Shown: positions 36,501-45,962, numbered from the stretch's first letter. The stretch is 64,000 bases of DNA from Acidobacteriota bacterium (GCA_003222395.1 QHWB01000030.1:368593-432592), one strand, 5' to 3'. Notes: generated from the sequence alone by a model not told the origin. Numbers and translations are program-made.

Positions 36501-39500
36501 CGGCGATCACCGTGCCGGCGACTGCATCGGTCGAAGCGACGAGCCCGGCCGGCGCAGCGTTCACGTACACCGCATCGGCGACGGACGTCGTCGATGGAAC
36601 CGTGGCGGTCACCTGCACACCGGCGAGCGGATCGATCTTCCCGTCGGGGACGACGACAGTGAGCTGCACGGCGAGGGATGCCCGCGCGAACGTCGCGACG
36701 AAGACGTTCACGGTGATCGTGACCGACACGACCGCGCCCGTCCTCACCGTGCCACCGAATGCCACCATCGAAGCGACCGGCGCGACGGGCGCGCCGTTCA
36801 CGTACGCAGCATCCGCGGCGGACACGCTGGATGGTCCGGTCACCCCGAGCTGTGCGCCGGCAAGTGGGTCGACGTTCCCGCTCGGCGCGACGACCGTCAC
36901 ATGCACGGCACGCGATGCGCACGGAAACACGCGCACTGCGTCGTTCACCGTGATCGTCGTCGATACGTTGGCGCCGTCGGTGACGCCGCCGGCCGCCATC
37001 ACCGTCGCCGCGACCGAAATCAACGGCGCACGCGGCAACGTTCCCGCTTCAGCGGTGTCGCGACGCGTCGGCGCGTTCCTCGCCGGCGGAACCGCGGTCG
37101 ATCTTCGAGACGCCGCGCCGGTCCGCCTGGTCCCGCAGGCCAGCGTGAACGCGACGGTGATCGATGCAACCGCCAACACACTGTTGCCGGTGGGCACGAC
37201 GAACGTCGTCTTCCGCTCCCGGGATGCGAGCGGCAACATCGGCAGCGCCGCGTCGGCGATCACGCAACCCGGCCTCCTCACGGCCGATGCGATGGCTGCG
37301 CCCGCACCGCCGCCGGTCGGCTTCCGGTTCGCCGGCGCCGGCGTGGTCGACATCGTCACCACGGCGCTGGTCGCCCCGCCGATTGAGGTGTGCCTGCAGG
37401 GCGTGGGCTTCACGGCGCAGGACCGCGTGCTGCACTACGAGGCCGGTGCCTGGCTCGACGTCACGACGTCGAGCACGCCGACCAAGGTGTGTGCGACAGT
37501 GGCGTCGTTGTCGCCGTTCGCCGTGATCACGATCGCCAATCACGCGCCGACGGCCGACGCCGGCGCTCCGCAGACCGTGGAAGCGACGTCGGCCGCGGGC
37601 GCGTCGGTCACGCTGAGCGGGACGGGCACCGATCCGGATGGCGACACGTTGTCGTTCCGGTGGACCGAGGGCACCGTCGAAGTCGGGACCACCGCGACCG
37701 TCACCGCGCTGTTGCCGATCGGCGCGCACTCCCTCGTCTTGACGGTCAGCGACGGGCAGGAGTCGTCGACGTCCACCACGCTCGCGACCGTCCGAGACAC
37801 CACGGCCCCGGCGATCACCGTGCCGGCGAATGCGACGGCCGAAGCAACGAGTCCGACGGGCGCAGCACACAGCTACGTGGTGTCGGCGACGGATGTCGTC
37901 GATGGGGCTGTCGCGACGACCTGCGCACCAGCAAGTGGATCAACGTTCCCCTTCGGTGCGACGACCGTGACCTGCACGGCGACCGACAGTCACGCGAACC
38001 TGGCAACGAAGACCTTCACCGTGACGGTCACTGACACGACGGCGCCGGTAATCACCGTGCCGCCGAACGCGACAGTCGAAGCGACGGGTCCGACTGGCGC
38101 GACGTTCACCTACACGGCATCGGCGACTGACACACTGGATGGTCCGATCACGCCGACGTGTGCGCCGGCAAGTGGATCGACGTTCCCGTTCGGCGCGACG
38201 ACGGTCACGTGCGCGGCGACCGATAGTCACACGAACCTGTCAACGAAGAGCTTCACCGTCACGGTGACCGACATCACGGCGCCCGCGATCACCGTGCCGG
38301 CGAATGCGACGATCGAGGCGACCAGTCCGACTGGCGCGACGTTTACGTATGCCGCGTCGGCCGTCGACGCGTTCGACGGCAGTGTGGCGGTGACGTGCAC
38401 GCCGGGAAGCGGATCGACGTTCCACTTCGGCGCGACGACGGTGATTTGCACCGCGACCGACAGTCACGCCAACGTCGCAACCAAGAGCTTTACGGTGACC
38501 GTGACCGACACGACGGCCCCGGTGATCACGGTGCCGGCGAATGCAACCGTCGAGGCCACGGCTCCGACCGGTGCGCCACTGACCTTCACGGTATCGGCGA
38601 CTGACGTGCTCGATGGCTCGGTCACGCCGACGTGTGCACCTGCGAGCGGATCGATATTCCCCTTCGGTACGACGACGGTGACGTGCACGGCGGCCGATAG
38701 TCACGGAAACATCGCGACGAGGGCTTTCACGGTGACGGTCACCGATACCACGGCGCCGGTGATCACCGTGCCTGCGAATGCAACGATCGAAGCCACGGGT
38801 CCGACCGGCGCGGCCTTCAGCTACGCCGCGTCGGCGGCCGATATTCTCGACGGCGGAGTCGCGATCAATTGCACGCCGGCAAGCGGCGTGACATTCCCTG
38901 TCGGCGCCACGAACGTCGCCTGCAGCGCGACCGACGGGCACGGGAACAGCGCCGCAGCGTCTTTCGCCGTGACCGTGACGGACACGACAGCGCCGATGCT
39001 CAACCTTCCGGCGAACGCGAGCATCGACACGACCGATCCGGCCGGCGCGGTCTTTACGTTCGACGCGACCGCACACGATCTCGTGGATGGCGGCGGAAGC
39101 GTGTCGCTCGTGCAGCGCGGCAATCTCGCGTACGACGGTACGTTCCGCGTGCCCTCGGGCTTCCTCCGCGGCCCGAACCTGACGCCGTGGCAGTTCGATC
39201 GAGCGATGTTCGATTACGGCGGCACCGCGCTCGCGTTCAATCCGGCCAACAACTCGCTGTTCGTCGTCGGGCACGACCAGGCGCAGCTGGTCGCGGAAAT
39301 CGCGATCCCGCCTTTGGTCCGCAGCGCCACCGTCGCGGGTCTCAACACCGCGAGCCTGCTGCAACCGTTCACGGACGCGACCGACGGGCGATTGAGCCAG
39401 GTCAGCACCGATCCGTTGAATCCGCCGGATGTCACGATCAAGATCGGCGGCCTGCTGCCGTATCAGGATCGCCTCTACGCATCGGCCTACATCTATTACG

Positions 39501-42500
39501 ACGGCCGGAGCAGTCAGAAGCTCTCGCACTTTGCGTCCGGCCTCGATTTGAGCGCATCGAACGACACGGTCGGACCGTTCGAGGTGAACCGGCCCGATTG
39601 CGATCCGTCGACCGGCCAGAATTGTCTGGGCGCCGGGTTCTTCGACGGCTACTTCGCACGCGTGCCGTCGGCGTGGCAGCCGGCGCTCGGCGGTCCGGTT
39701 CTGAACGGGAATTGCTGTCTCGGCGTCATCGGCCGCACGTCGTTCGGACCATCGCTCTTCGCGATCGATCCGTTGAAGCTCGGGACGACGGTCCCACTGC
39801 CGGCGAAGCCGCTGGTCTACTATCCCGAGGCCCATCCGCTGCTCGAGCCCGGCCTGCAACCGTGCCTCGATCGCGCCACATGCAATCCGTTCATCGACGG
39901 CTGGAATGCGAACAGCGCGTTGTTCAACGGCGTCACCGAAGTGAGGGGCGCTGTGTTTCCAGAAGGGACGCACAGCGTGTTGTTGTTCGGCCGTCAGGGT
40001 GGATTCGGTGCGTCGCCCACCCTGCCTGGATCCGGAGCGTTCTGCTACGGCTTCGGCACGAATGTGCCCGCGCTGGTCGGGATCACGCCGCCCGGCGAGA
40101 TCGACCACTACTGTTACGACCCGGAGGACGGGTCGAAGGGTGTGCACGGCTATCCGTATCGCTACTACGTGTGGGCGTACGACGCGAACGATCTCGCCGC
40201 GGTCGCCGCTGGCCGCGTCGATCCGTTTGCCGTCAGACCGTACGCCGTGTGGCCGTTGACGATCCCGTTCTCATCGACGGGAAGCACGCATCTCGGCGGC
40301 GCCGCGTACGATCCGCAATCGGGCCGCGTGTTCATCGCTCAGTATCAGGGCGACGGCAATCTGCCATTGATTCACGTGCTGAAGCTGCAGTCGGTGATCT
40401 GCTCGCCGGAGAGCGGCTCACGGTTCCCGGTCGGGACGACGACGGTCGAATGTTCGACCAGCGACCGCGCGGGGAACCGAACGACGCAAAGCTTCACAGT
40501 GACCGTGAACCTGATCGATGTGACGCCGCCGGTGGTGACGGCGCCCGTGGGTGCCACGCTCGAGGCAACCGGGCCGGATGGTGCGCCGTACGCGTTCACC
40601 GTCTCGGCGACGGACAACATCGATGGGCCGCTCGCGGCGAACTGCACGCCGGCGAGCGGGTCGACCTTCCCGTTGGGCGCCACGACCGTCAGTTGCAGCG
40701 CCACGGACGCGCACGGCAATACGGGTACGGCTTCGTTCGTCGTGACGGTGACCGACACCACGCGGCCCATCGTGACGGTCCCGGCGAATGCGACTGTTGA
40801 AGCGACCGATCCGACAGGCGCGTCGTTCGCGTTCACTGCATCCGCGACAGACAACATCAACGGCGCAGTCGCTGTGACGTGCAATCATGCGAGCGGGGCG
40901 ACCTTCCCGATCGGCACGACGACCGTCACCTGCACGGCGACAGACGCTCGCGCCAACGTCGGGACGAACAGCTTCACCGTCACGGTACGCGATACCACGG
41001 CGCCCACGCTCACGCTGCCGCCGAATGCGGCCGCAGAAGCGACGAGTGCGGCGGGCGCGATCGTCACGTTCAGCGCGACCGCCGTCGATGGAGTCGATGG
41101 CGCGGTCGCGGTGAACTGCACACCGGCGAGCGGCGCGACGTTCCCGATCGCCGCAACGCTGGTGACGTGCACGGCAACCGATACGCACGGCAACAGCCGC
41201 GTGGGCTCGTTCACGATGACCGTGAGAGACACGACCGGACCCATCGTGACGGTCCCGGCGAACGCGACGATCGACGCAACGGGCCCGACGGGCGCCGCAT
41301 TCACCTTCACGGCATCAGCTGCCGATACGGTCAACGGCGTCGTCGCGGTGAGCTGCACCCCAACGAGTGGCGCGACCTTCGCGCTCGGCACAACGACCGT
41401 CACGTGTACCGCGATCGACAGTTACGCGAACGCCTCCACGAAGACGTTCACGGTGACGGTGACCGACACGACGGCGCCGGTGATCACCATGCCGGCAAGT
41501 GCGAGCGCCGAGGCGACGGGCCCAACGGGCGCAGCGTTCACCTATACTGCGTCGGCCGTCGACGCCTTCGACGGCAGCGTCGCGGTGACCTGCACGCCGG
41601 CCAGCGGCGCAACGTTCCCGATCGGCGCGACCACCGTGACGTGCACGGCAACCGATGCGCACGGCAACCGCAGAACGGCGTCATTCACTATCACGGTAAC
41701 GGACACGACACGGCCCGTCGTGACGGTGCCGGCCAATGCGACGATCGAAGCGACTGGCCCGGGCGGCGCCCCATTCAGCTTCACCGCTTCTGCCGCCGAC
41801 ACCGTCGACGGCGTCGTCGCGGTCAGCTGTACGCCGGCGAGCGGCGCGACGTTCCCGCTTGGCACGACGACCGTCACCTGCACGGCGACCGACGCTCATG
41901 CCAACGCCGGGACGAACAGCTTCACCGTCACGGTGCGCGACACGACCGCGCCAACGCTGACGCTGCCGCCGAACACGACGGCGGAGGCAACGGGTGCGGC
42001 GGGCGCGATCGTCACGTTCAGCGCGACCGCAACCGATGCGGTCAACGGCGCCGTTGCGGCGAGCTGCACACCGGCCAGCGGCGCCACGTTCCCGCTCGCC
42101 ACGACGACGGTTACCTGCTCGGCGACGGATACCCGCGCGAATGTCGCGACGAACAGCTTCACCGTCACGGTGCGCGACACCACCGCGCCGACGCTGACGC
42201 TGCCGCCGAACCCGACGGTCGAGGCGACGAGCGCGGCCGGCGCGATCGTCACCTACACCGCAAGCGCTATCGATGTGGTGAACGGCAGCGTCGCGGCCAC
42301 GTGCCTGCCCGCGACGGGAACGACGTTCCCGCTCGGCACGACACCCGTGAACTGCACCGCCGCCGATGCGCGCGGAAACGCGGCGTCCGCGTCGTTCACC
42401 GTGACCGTGCGCGATACGACGCCTCCGGTCATCACGGTGCCGCCGAACCAAAACGTGCAGGCGACGAGTGGGGCCGGTGCGATCGTCACATTCACTGCGA

Positions 42501-45424
42501 GCGCGATCGACGCGGTGGACGGCAGCGTCACCGTGGCGTGCGTGCCCGCGAGCGGAACGACATTCCCGATCGGCACGACGACGGTCAACTGCAGCGCCGT
42601 CGACACGCGTCTGAACACCAGAGCGGCCGCGTTCACCGTGACCGTCACCAACACGCCGGCGCCGACCGTCACCCTGACGGCGCCGGCCAACGGCGCGACC
42701 GCCTCGGGCGCCAGCGTCACGGTCTCGGCGACCGCGACCGGTGCCATCGGTGTCCAGTTCAAACTCGATGGGTCGAATCTCGGTGCCGAAGATACGACGA
42801 GCCCCTATTCCGTGGTCTGGAACACGACGACGACCGCGAACGGTAGCCACACGCTCACCGCGGTCGCGCGCGACGCGGGCGGCCGCACCACGACGTCGTC
42901 ATCGGTGACCGTGACGGTCAACAACGGCACGGGAGCCGTCGATCTGACCGTGGACGGCAATCAAAAGTTTCAAACCATCGCCGGATTCCAGGTGAACGCG
43001 AATTCGGCGCAGTGGAACAACGGACAGCTGGCGCCCGCGCTGGATATGCTCATCGATCAGGGCGTCGGCGTCTTCCGCGTGATCATCGACAAGGAAGACT
43101 GGGAGAGCACGAACGACAACGCCGATCCGAACGTCTTCAACTGGACCTTCTACAACACCGTCTACACGACTCCGAAATTCGAAAACCTGTGGAGCACGAT
43201 CGGCTACCTGAATTCGAAGGGGATCGCGTCGGGCATCCTGCTCAACTTCATGGGACCTGGGCCGGCGTGGATGGGCGCGCCGAAGATTACGGCCGGCCTC
43301 GAGGACGAATGGGTCGAGACGATCGCGTCGCTCGTGTACTACGCGAAGGTGACGAGGAATCTTCAATTCACGCTGCTCGGTCCGGCGAACGAGGTCGACT
43401 GGGACGGCATCGAGGGGCCGCAGGTCGATCAGTTCCAGTACGCGTTGATGCTGCACAAGCTGGCCGTCAAGCTCGACGCGCTCGGACTGTCCGACATTCA
43501 ATTCGTCGGTCCCGACACGGCGCAGGTGGGCGTCGGCGTCAACAGCTACTTCCCGCAATTGCTGGCCGATCCCATCGTGATGGCCAAAATCCAGCACTTC
43601 GGTCTTCACAACTATGCCGACTTGTCGGCGAACGCCGACGGCGTCATCAAGGCGTCGGCCTATCCGACCCGCGACTTCTGGATGACTGAAGCCGGCATGG
43701 GCAACGACTACTACGGGCCCGATCACCTGATAACCCAGATGAAGAACGGCGCCGCGTCGGCCGGTGTGTGGGACGCGTACACGAGCGCCTACAATCACCG
43801 CGCGAACGACGGCAACCCGATGATCGATCTCGTCAACAACGTATGGGTTCGCCGCCAATCGTTCTACGGATTCAAACAGCTCTTCAAGTTCGCGCAGCCC
43901 GGGGCGCAGCGCATCGGCGCGACGACCTCTACCACCAACCTGCTTGCGGTGGCGTTCAACAACCCATCTTCCGGTCAGGTGACGGTGGTCGGACACAATC
44001 AGACGGGCAGCCGCACGTTGAAAATTGCGCTGTCCAACCTGCCGGTGACGGGCACGATGCAGTTCTACGTGACCGATGCAGTACGTCAGTTCGAACGGCA
44101 GGCGGACGTGACGGTCGTCAACGGTGTCGTCACGATCCCGGTCGACCTCGATACGTATTTCACGCTGACGGCAATCACGACGCCCGACACGACGCCACCG
44201 ACGATCGCGATGTCCGCGCCGGCCAACGGCTCGACCGTGCTTGGAAACGCGGTGACCGTGTCGGCGAGCGCGTCGGACAACGTCGCCATCGCGGGCGTCC
44301 AGTTCAAACTGGACGGCGCGAACCTCGGCGCCGAGGTCATGACGAGCCCGTACTCGATCGCGTGGAATACGACGGCGGCGGCCAACGGACAGCACACGCT
44401 GACGTCCGTCGCGCGAGACATGTCGGGCAACACGGCGACGGCGACTGCCGTCTCCGTCACCGTCAACAATCCTGTCGATGCGGCGCCGCCGACGGTGTCG
44501 ATGACGGCTCCCGCGAACGGCGCAACGGTGTCGGGATCGAACGTGACCGTGTCCGCCACAGCCGCCGATGACGTCGGCGTCGTGGGCGTGCAGTTCCTGC
44601 TCGACGGCTCGCCGCTCGGCGCCGAGACAACGAGCCCGCCTTACACGATTGCGTGGGATGCGACGGCGACTCCGCTCGGGTCGCACACGCTCGCCGCCCG
44701 CGCGCGCGACGCGTCCGGCAAGCAGACGACGTCCACAGCGGTGACCGTGACGGTCGCCGCGCCGCCGCCTGGCGTTCTCGCGATCGACGCGACGGCGTCG
44801 GGCACCGTCGGAAGCCCGCTCTCGTCGATCACGTCGAGCACGTTCTCGACGGCGAGCGCGAACGAGCTGTTGCTGGCGTTCATCGGAGCAGACGACGCGA
44901 GCCCGGGCAACACGGTGACGAGCATCAACGGCGCAGGCCTCACGTGGGCGTTGGTCGTGCGGACGAATACCCAGCGCGGCACGGCGGAAGTCTGGCGCGC
45001 ATTCGCACCCGCGCCGCTGACCAACGTGACAGCGACGGCGAACCTTGCGCAGCCCGCAGCCGGATTGATTCAGATCGTGACCTTCACGGGAGTCGATACG
45101 ACGGGCACGAACGGATCGGGCGCGATCGGCGCGACCAAGTCGTCGAGCGCGGCATCGGGCGCGCCGACGGGAATCATCACGACGACGCGCGCGAATTCGT
45201 GGGTGTGGGCCGCCGGAACCGATTGGGCGAACGCGATCGCCCGGACGATCGGCTCCGGTCAGACGATGGTGCAGCAGTATCTGGCGCCGGTCGGCGATAC
45301 GTATTGGGTGCAGCGAAGAACGGCGACGACCCCGACGAACGGTACCAGTGTCACGATCAACGACACGGCGCCGACCAGCGACATGTGGAACCTGAGTATC
45401 TGCGAGATCCTTCCGCGTCCCTGA
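33536..45424 (+). CDS. Giant exported multidomain protein: FG-GAP propeller, 19 HYR modules, GH30-like catalytic domain
   Basis: About 3962 residues. GTG 33536 is chosen because it gives an Arg/Lys-rich N-terminus and signal helix (GACAVAALLFTAVSG); TTG 33395 and GTG 33524 are alternatives. Order by base position: FG-GAP/VCBS propeller (33690-34740), Ig-like (34757-35040), two HYR (35045-35517), CARDB/PKD-like block (35518-36486), two HYR, a second copy of that block (36958-37796), five HYR, one HYR split by a 430-residue domain (38981-40510), nine HYR (to 42650), Ig-like, a TIM-barrel domain (42943-44180), two Ig-like, and a C-terminal beta domain. The barrel has NE in GPANEVDWDG (Glu ~3286) and FWMTEAGMG (Glu ~3385), spaced like GH30 acid/base and nucleophile. 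It is probably a surface glycosidase on a long stalk. The sugar is unknown. Confidence 0.87.
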   Translation: MKSRRSKRAAQSSTTWRRPVRLAGGACAVAALLFTAVSGPSGQVSRVTFSATTSIDLGVDNPTGRVIADVNQDGHADLIVTPSINVFAGDGTGSLVLARSTPFANASAIAAGDFNGDGAIDVAVAQATVGPAPADPSCGSLPGVGIFAGPGLSRTSPCLFAGDDPIAVQAADFDGDGRIDLAVVSGTAQGLRIFKGQGDGTFVQVMTAQAGGSVPGSFVNATAMAPPVDLDGNGTFDLVVAHSTGVHVFLGNGDGTFRDGGSAGGGNPTSAVATGDLNADGIPDIASVESNNGRLLVDFALGDGTFSTQTIATIGPGLSDVAIADIDSDGRADLLVAHQSGGTIRIFFGSSTGAFVANPPLALSPKPKFLVVRDWDEDGDLDLGIIDGSVGGANARLWIARQDRTAAADTTPPTVALTAPAAASLVSGTIAITGSASDNVGVTHIEFFAASNLIAKSAGPNYTVSWNTAAVPNGPVTLTARAFDAALNASASATIQVTVGNAPDTTPPVITVPPNASVEATGATGAVFTYTASAVDAVDGNVAVACTPVSGSTFPLGATTVTCTATDSHGNAGTSAFTATVSDTTAPVITVPANATVEATGPTGAAFAYTASAVDAVDGSVVATCTSASGSTFPLGATTVACTASDTHGNTRTASFSVIVVDTLAPSVTPPAAITVAATEINGARGNVPASAVSQRVGAFLAGGTAVDLRDAAPVRLVPQASVNATVIDATANTLLPVGTTNVVFRSRDASGNIGSAASAITVLPPVGGVVDTPNTPETATNAANVPQAITVSFATVTQPGLLRADVMAAPAPPPAGFKFAGSVVDIATTALVAPPIEVCLDGVAVTAQDRVLHYEAGAWVDVTSLPGAQADVMTLSPPARICATVTSLSPFAVITAANHAPTANAGAPQTVEATSAAGASVTLTGRGTDLDGDTLSFRWTERATEIGNAATVTAMFPIGSHMLTLTVSDGQLSSVAATFVTVRDKTAPAITVPATASVEATSPAGAAFTYTASATDVVDGTVAVTCTPASGSIFPSGTTTVSCTARDARANVATKTFTVIVTDTTAPVLTVPPNATIEATGATGAPFTYAASAADTLDGPVTPSCAPASGSTFPLGATTVTCTARDAHGNTRTASFTVIVVDTLAPSVTPPAAITVAATEINGARGNVPASAVSRRVGAFLAGGTAVDLRDAAPVRLVPQASVNATVIDATANTLLPVGTTNVVFRSRDASGNIGSAASAITQPGLLTADAMAAPAPPPVGFRFAGAGVVDIVTTALVAPPIEVCLQGVGFTAQDRVLHYEAGAWLDVTTSSTPTKVCATVASLSPFAVITIANHAPTADAGAPQTVEATSAAGASVTLSGTGTDPDGDTLSFRWTEGTVEVGTTATVTALLPIGAHSLVLTVSDGQESSTSTTLATVRDTTAPAITVPANATAEATSPTGAAHSYVVSATDVVDGAVATTCAPASGSTFPFGATTVTCTATDSHANLATKTFTVTVTDTTAPVITVPPNATVEATGPTGATFTYTASATDTLDGPITPTCAPASGSTFPFGATTVTCAATDSHTNLSTKSFTVTVTDITAPAITVPANATIEATSPTGATFTYAASAVDAFDGSVAVTCTPGSGSTFHFGATTVICTATDSHANVATKSFTVTVTDTTAPVITVPANATVEATAPTGAPLTFTVSATDVLDGSVTPTCAPASGSIFPFGTTTVTCTAADSHGNIATRAFTVTVTDTTAPVITVPANATIEATGPTGAAFSYAASAADILDGGVAINCTPASGVTFPVGATNVACSATDGHGNSAAASFAVTVTDTTAPMLNLPANASIDTTDPAGAVFTFDATAHDLVDGGGSVSLVQRGNLAYDGTFRVPSGFLRGPNLTPWQFDRAMFDYGGTALAFNPANNSLFVVGHDQAQLVAEIAIPPLVRSATVAGLNTASLLQPFTDATDGRLSQVSTDPLNPPDVTIKIGGLLPYQDRLYASAYIYYDGRSSQKLSHFASGLDLSASNDTVGPFEVNRPDCDPSTGQNCLGAGFFDGYFARVPSAWQPALGGPVLNGNCCLGVIGRTSFGPSLFAIDPLKLGTTVPLPAKPLVYYPEAHPLLEPGLQPCLDRATCNPFIDGWNANSALFNGVTEVRGAVFPEGTHSVLLFGRQGGFGASPTLPGSGAFCYGFGTNVPALVGITPPGEIDHYCYDPEDGSKGVHGYPYRYYVWAYDANDLAAVAAGRVDPFAVRPYAVWPLTIPFSSTGSTHLGGAAYDPQSGRVFIAQYQGDGNLPLIHVLKLQSVICSPESGSRFPVGTTTVECSTSDRAGNRTTQSFTVTVNLIDVTPPVVTAPVGATLEATGPDGAPYAFTVSATDNIDGPLAANCTPASGSTFPLGATTVSCSATDAHGNTGTASFVVTVTDTTRPIVTVPANATVEATDPTGASFAFTASATDNINGAVAVTCNHASGATFPIGTTTVTCTATDARANVGTNSFTVTVRDTTAPTLTLPPNAAAEATSAAGAIVTFSATAVDGVDGAVAVNCTPASGATFPIAATLVTCTATDTHGNSRVGSFTMTVRDTTGPIVTVPANATIDATGPTGAAFTFTASAADTVNGVVAVSCTPTSGATFALGTTTVTCTAIDSYANASTKTFTVTVTDTTAPVITMPASASAEATGPTGAAFTYTASAVDAFDGSVAVTCTPASGATFPIGATTVTCTATDAHGNRRTASFTITVTDTTRPVVTVPANATIEATGPGGAPFSFTASAADTVDGVVAVSCTPASGATFPLGTTTVTCTATDAHANAGTNSFTVTVRDTTAPTLTLPPNTTAEATGAAGAIVTFSATATDAVNGAVAASCTPASGATFPLATTTVTCSATDTRANVATNSFTVTVRDTTAPTLTLPPNPTVEATSAAGAIVTYTASAIDVVNGSVAATCLPATGTTFPLGTTPVNCTAADARGNAASASFTVTVRDTTPPVITVPPNQNVQATSGAGAIVTFTASAIDAVDGSVTVACVPASGTTFPIGTTTVNCSAVDTRLNTRAAAFTVTVTNTPAPTVTLTAPANGATASGASVTVSATATGAIGVQFKLDGSNLGAEDTTSPYSVVWNTTTTANGSHTLTAVARDAGGRTTTSSSVTVTVNNGTGAVDLTVDGNQKFQTIAGFQVNANSAQWNNGQLAPALDMLIDQGVGVFRVIIDKEDWESTNDNADPNVFNWTFYNTVYTTPKFENLWSTIGYLNSKGIASGILLNFMGPGPAWMGAPKITAGLEDEWVETIASLVYYAKVTRNLQFTLLGPANEVDWDGIEGPQVDQFQYALMLHKLAVKLDALGLSDIQFVGPDTAQVGVGVNSYFPQLLADPIVMAKIQHFGLHNYADLSANADGVIKASAYPTRDFWMTEAGMGNDYYGPDHLITQMKNGAASAGVWDAYTSAYNHRANDGNPMIDLVNNVWVRRQSFYGFKQLFKFAQPGAQRIGATTSTTNLLAVAFNNPSSGQVTVVGHNQTGSRTLKIALSNLPVTGTMQFYVTDAVRQFERQADVTVVNGVVTIPVDLDTYFTLTAITTPDTTPPTIAMSAPANGSTVLGNAVTVSASASDNVAIAGVQFKLDGANLGAEVMTSPYSIAWNTTAAANGQHTLTSVARDMSGNTATATAVSVTVNNPVDAAPPTVSMTAPANGATVSGSNVTVSATAADDVGVVGVQFLLDGSPLGAETTSPPYTIAWDATATPLGSHTLAARARDASGKQTTSTAVTVTVAAPPPGVLAIDATASGTVGSPLSSITSSTFSTASANELLLAFIGADDASPGNTVTSINGAGLTWALVVRTNTQRGTAEVWRAFAPAPLTNVTATANLAQPAAGLIQIVTFTGVDTTGTNGSGAIGATKSSSAASGAPTGIITTTRANSWVWAAGTDWANAIARTIGSGQTMVQQYLAPVGDTYWVQRRTATTPTNGTSVTINDTAPTSDMWNLSICEILPRP
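35507..35820 (+). repeat. 314-bp internal duplication, copy 1
   Basis: Matches 36950-37263 at 313 of 314 positions; the one difference is CGCAACGCG versus CGCGACGCG. It encodes the segment starting VDTLAPSVTPPAAITVAATE. The offset is 1443 bases (481 codons), so the copies are in frame. Confidence 0.9.
36950..37263 (+). repeat. 314-bp internal duplication, copy 2
   Basis: Second copy of the segment at 35507-35820. It ends at GGCGATCAC, after which about 109 bases present downstream of copy 1 are missing; similarity then resumes at lower identity (CAACCCGGCCTCCTCACGGC). Confidence 0.9.
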
Positions 45425-45473
45425 GGCGAACACACCGCTGGACAGACTGAATGGACTCGGTTACCTTGTCCGC

Positions 45474-45938
45474 GTGAAAAACCTTTGCGGATGCGTGGCG
45501 CTGATTTCGATCGCGTTGCTGGCCCCTCCGCATCTATCGGGCCAGTCGGGCGGCGATCGCCTGATCCTCTTTGGCGACGTCGTCTACTTCTATCCTCCCG
45601 GTCACGCACGCAATTGTCTGCTCAACAATCAGTTCAAGCGAGGCGAGCCGGTCGGCTTCCGCATGAACGCGATCAATCCGGCGACCGGCAAGCGCGATCG
45701 TGCGACGGAGCTCGTCGTCCACCTGAACTTCGCCGGCAAGACGATCGACCTGCCGATGCGAGATCGCCAGAACGAGAGGCAGCCGGAACGGGAGTTCTGG
45801 GTTGCCAAGTGGATCGTGCCCGACGATGCGCCGATGGGCATCGTGCGGTACACGGTGACGGCGAAGGATCCGCAGGGGCGCACCGGCGAGTTCAAGCCCT
45901 TCGAAGTGCAGGCCTCGCAGATCACGATCGTTCCATAG
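45474..45938 (+). CDS. Small exported protein of unknown function, Ig-like
   Basis: 154 residues. The start is GTG 45474; no ribosome binding site is seen. A signal peptide (CVALISIALLAPPHLSGQ) precedes a beta-rich domain with FYPPGHARNCLLNNQFKRGE, MNAINPATGKR and VRYTVTAKDPQGRTGEFKPFE, which reads like a bacterial Ig-like or cohesin-like sandwich. There is a single Cys in the mature part. The gene is 49 bases after the giant gene and 24 bases before the next lipoprotein gene, so a three-gene transcript is possible. The partner and ligand are not known. Confidence 0.75.
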   Translation: MKNLCGCVALISIALLAPPHLSGQSGGDRLILFGDVVYFYPPGHARNCLLNNQFKRGEPVGFRMNAINPATGKRDRATELVVHLNFAGKTIDLPMRDRQNERQPEREFWVAKWIVPDDAPMGIVRYTVTAKDPQGRTGEFKPFEVQASQITIVP

Positions 45939-45962
45939 CCCAGCGGACCAGTCGTGCGATCG

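Larger units (their letters stand above)
35045..42650 (+). repeat. HYR-module array (coding repeat)
   Basis: Nineteen ~79-codon HYR units of the form DTTAPVITVPANATVEATGP, then FTYTASAVDAVDGSVAVTC, SGSTFPLGATTVTCTATD and SFTVTVT. Two Cys per unit are nearly invariant. The array is interrupted by two PKD/CARDB-like blocks and one nested domain. HYR modules are Ig-like and usually act as spacers or adhesion stalks. Confidence 0.85.

Noticed and set aside
38240-40147. A minus-strand open frame of about 635 codons inside the giant gene
   Set aside because: Arg-rich, low-complexity translation; mirror of the HYR codon pattern. The plus-strand HYR and nested domain are clearly coding.
35045-42650. 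Regularly spaced repeats suggestive of a CRISPR or satellite array
   Set aside because: The ~237-bp period corresponds to in-frame HYR protein modules with divergent DNA sequence, not to short identical repeats with unique spacers.
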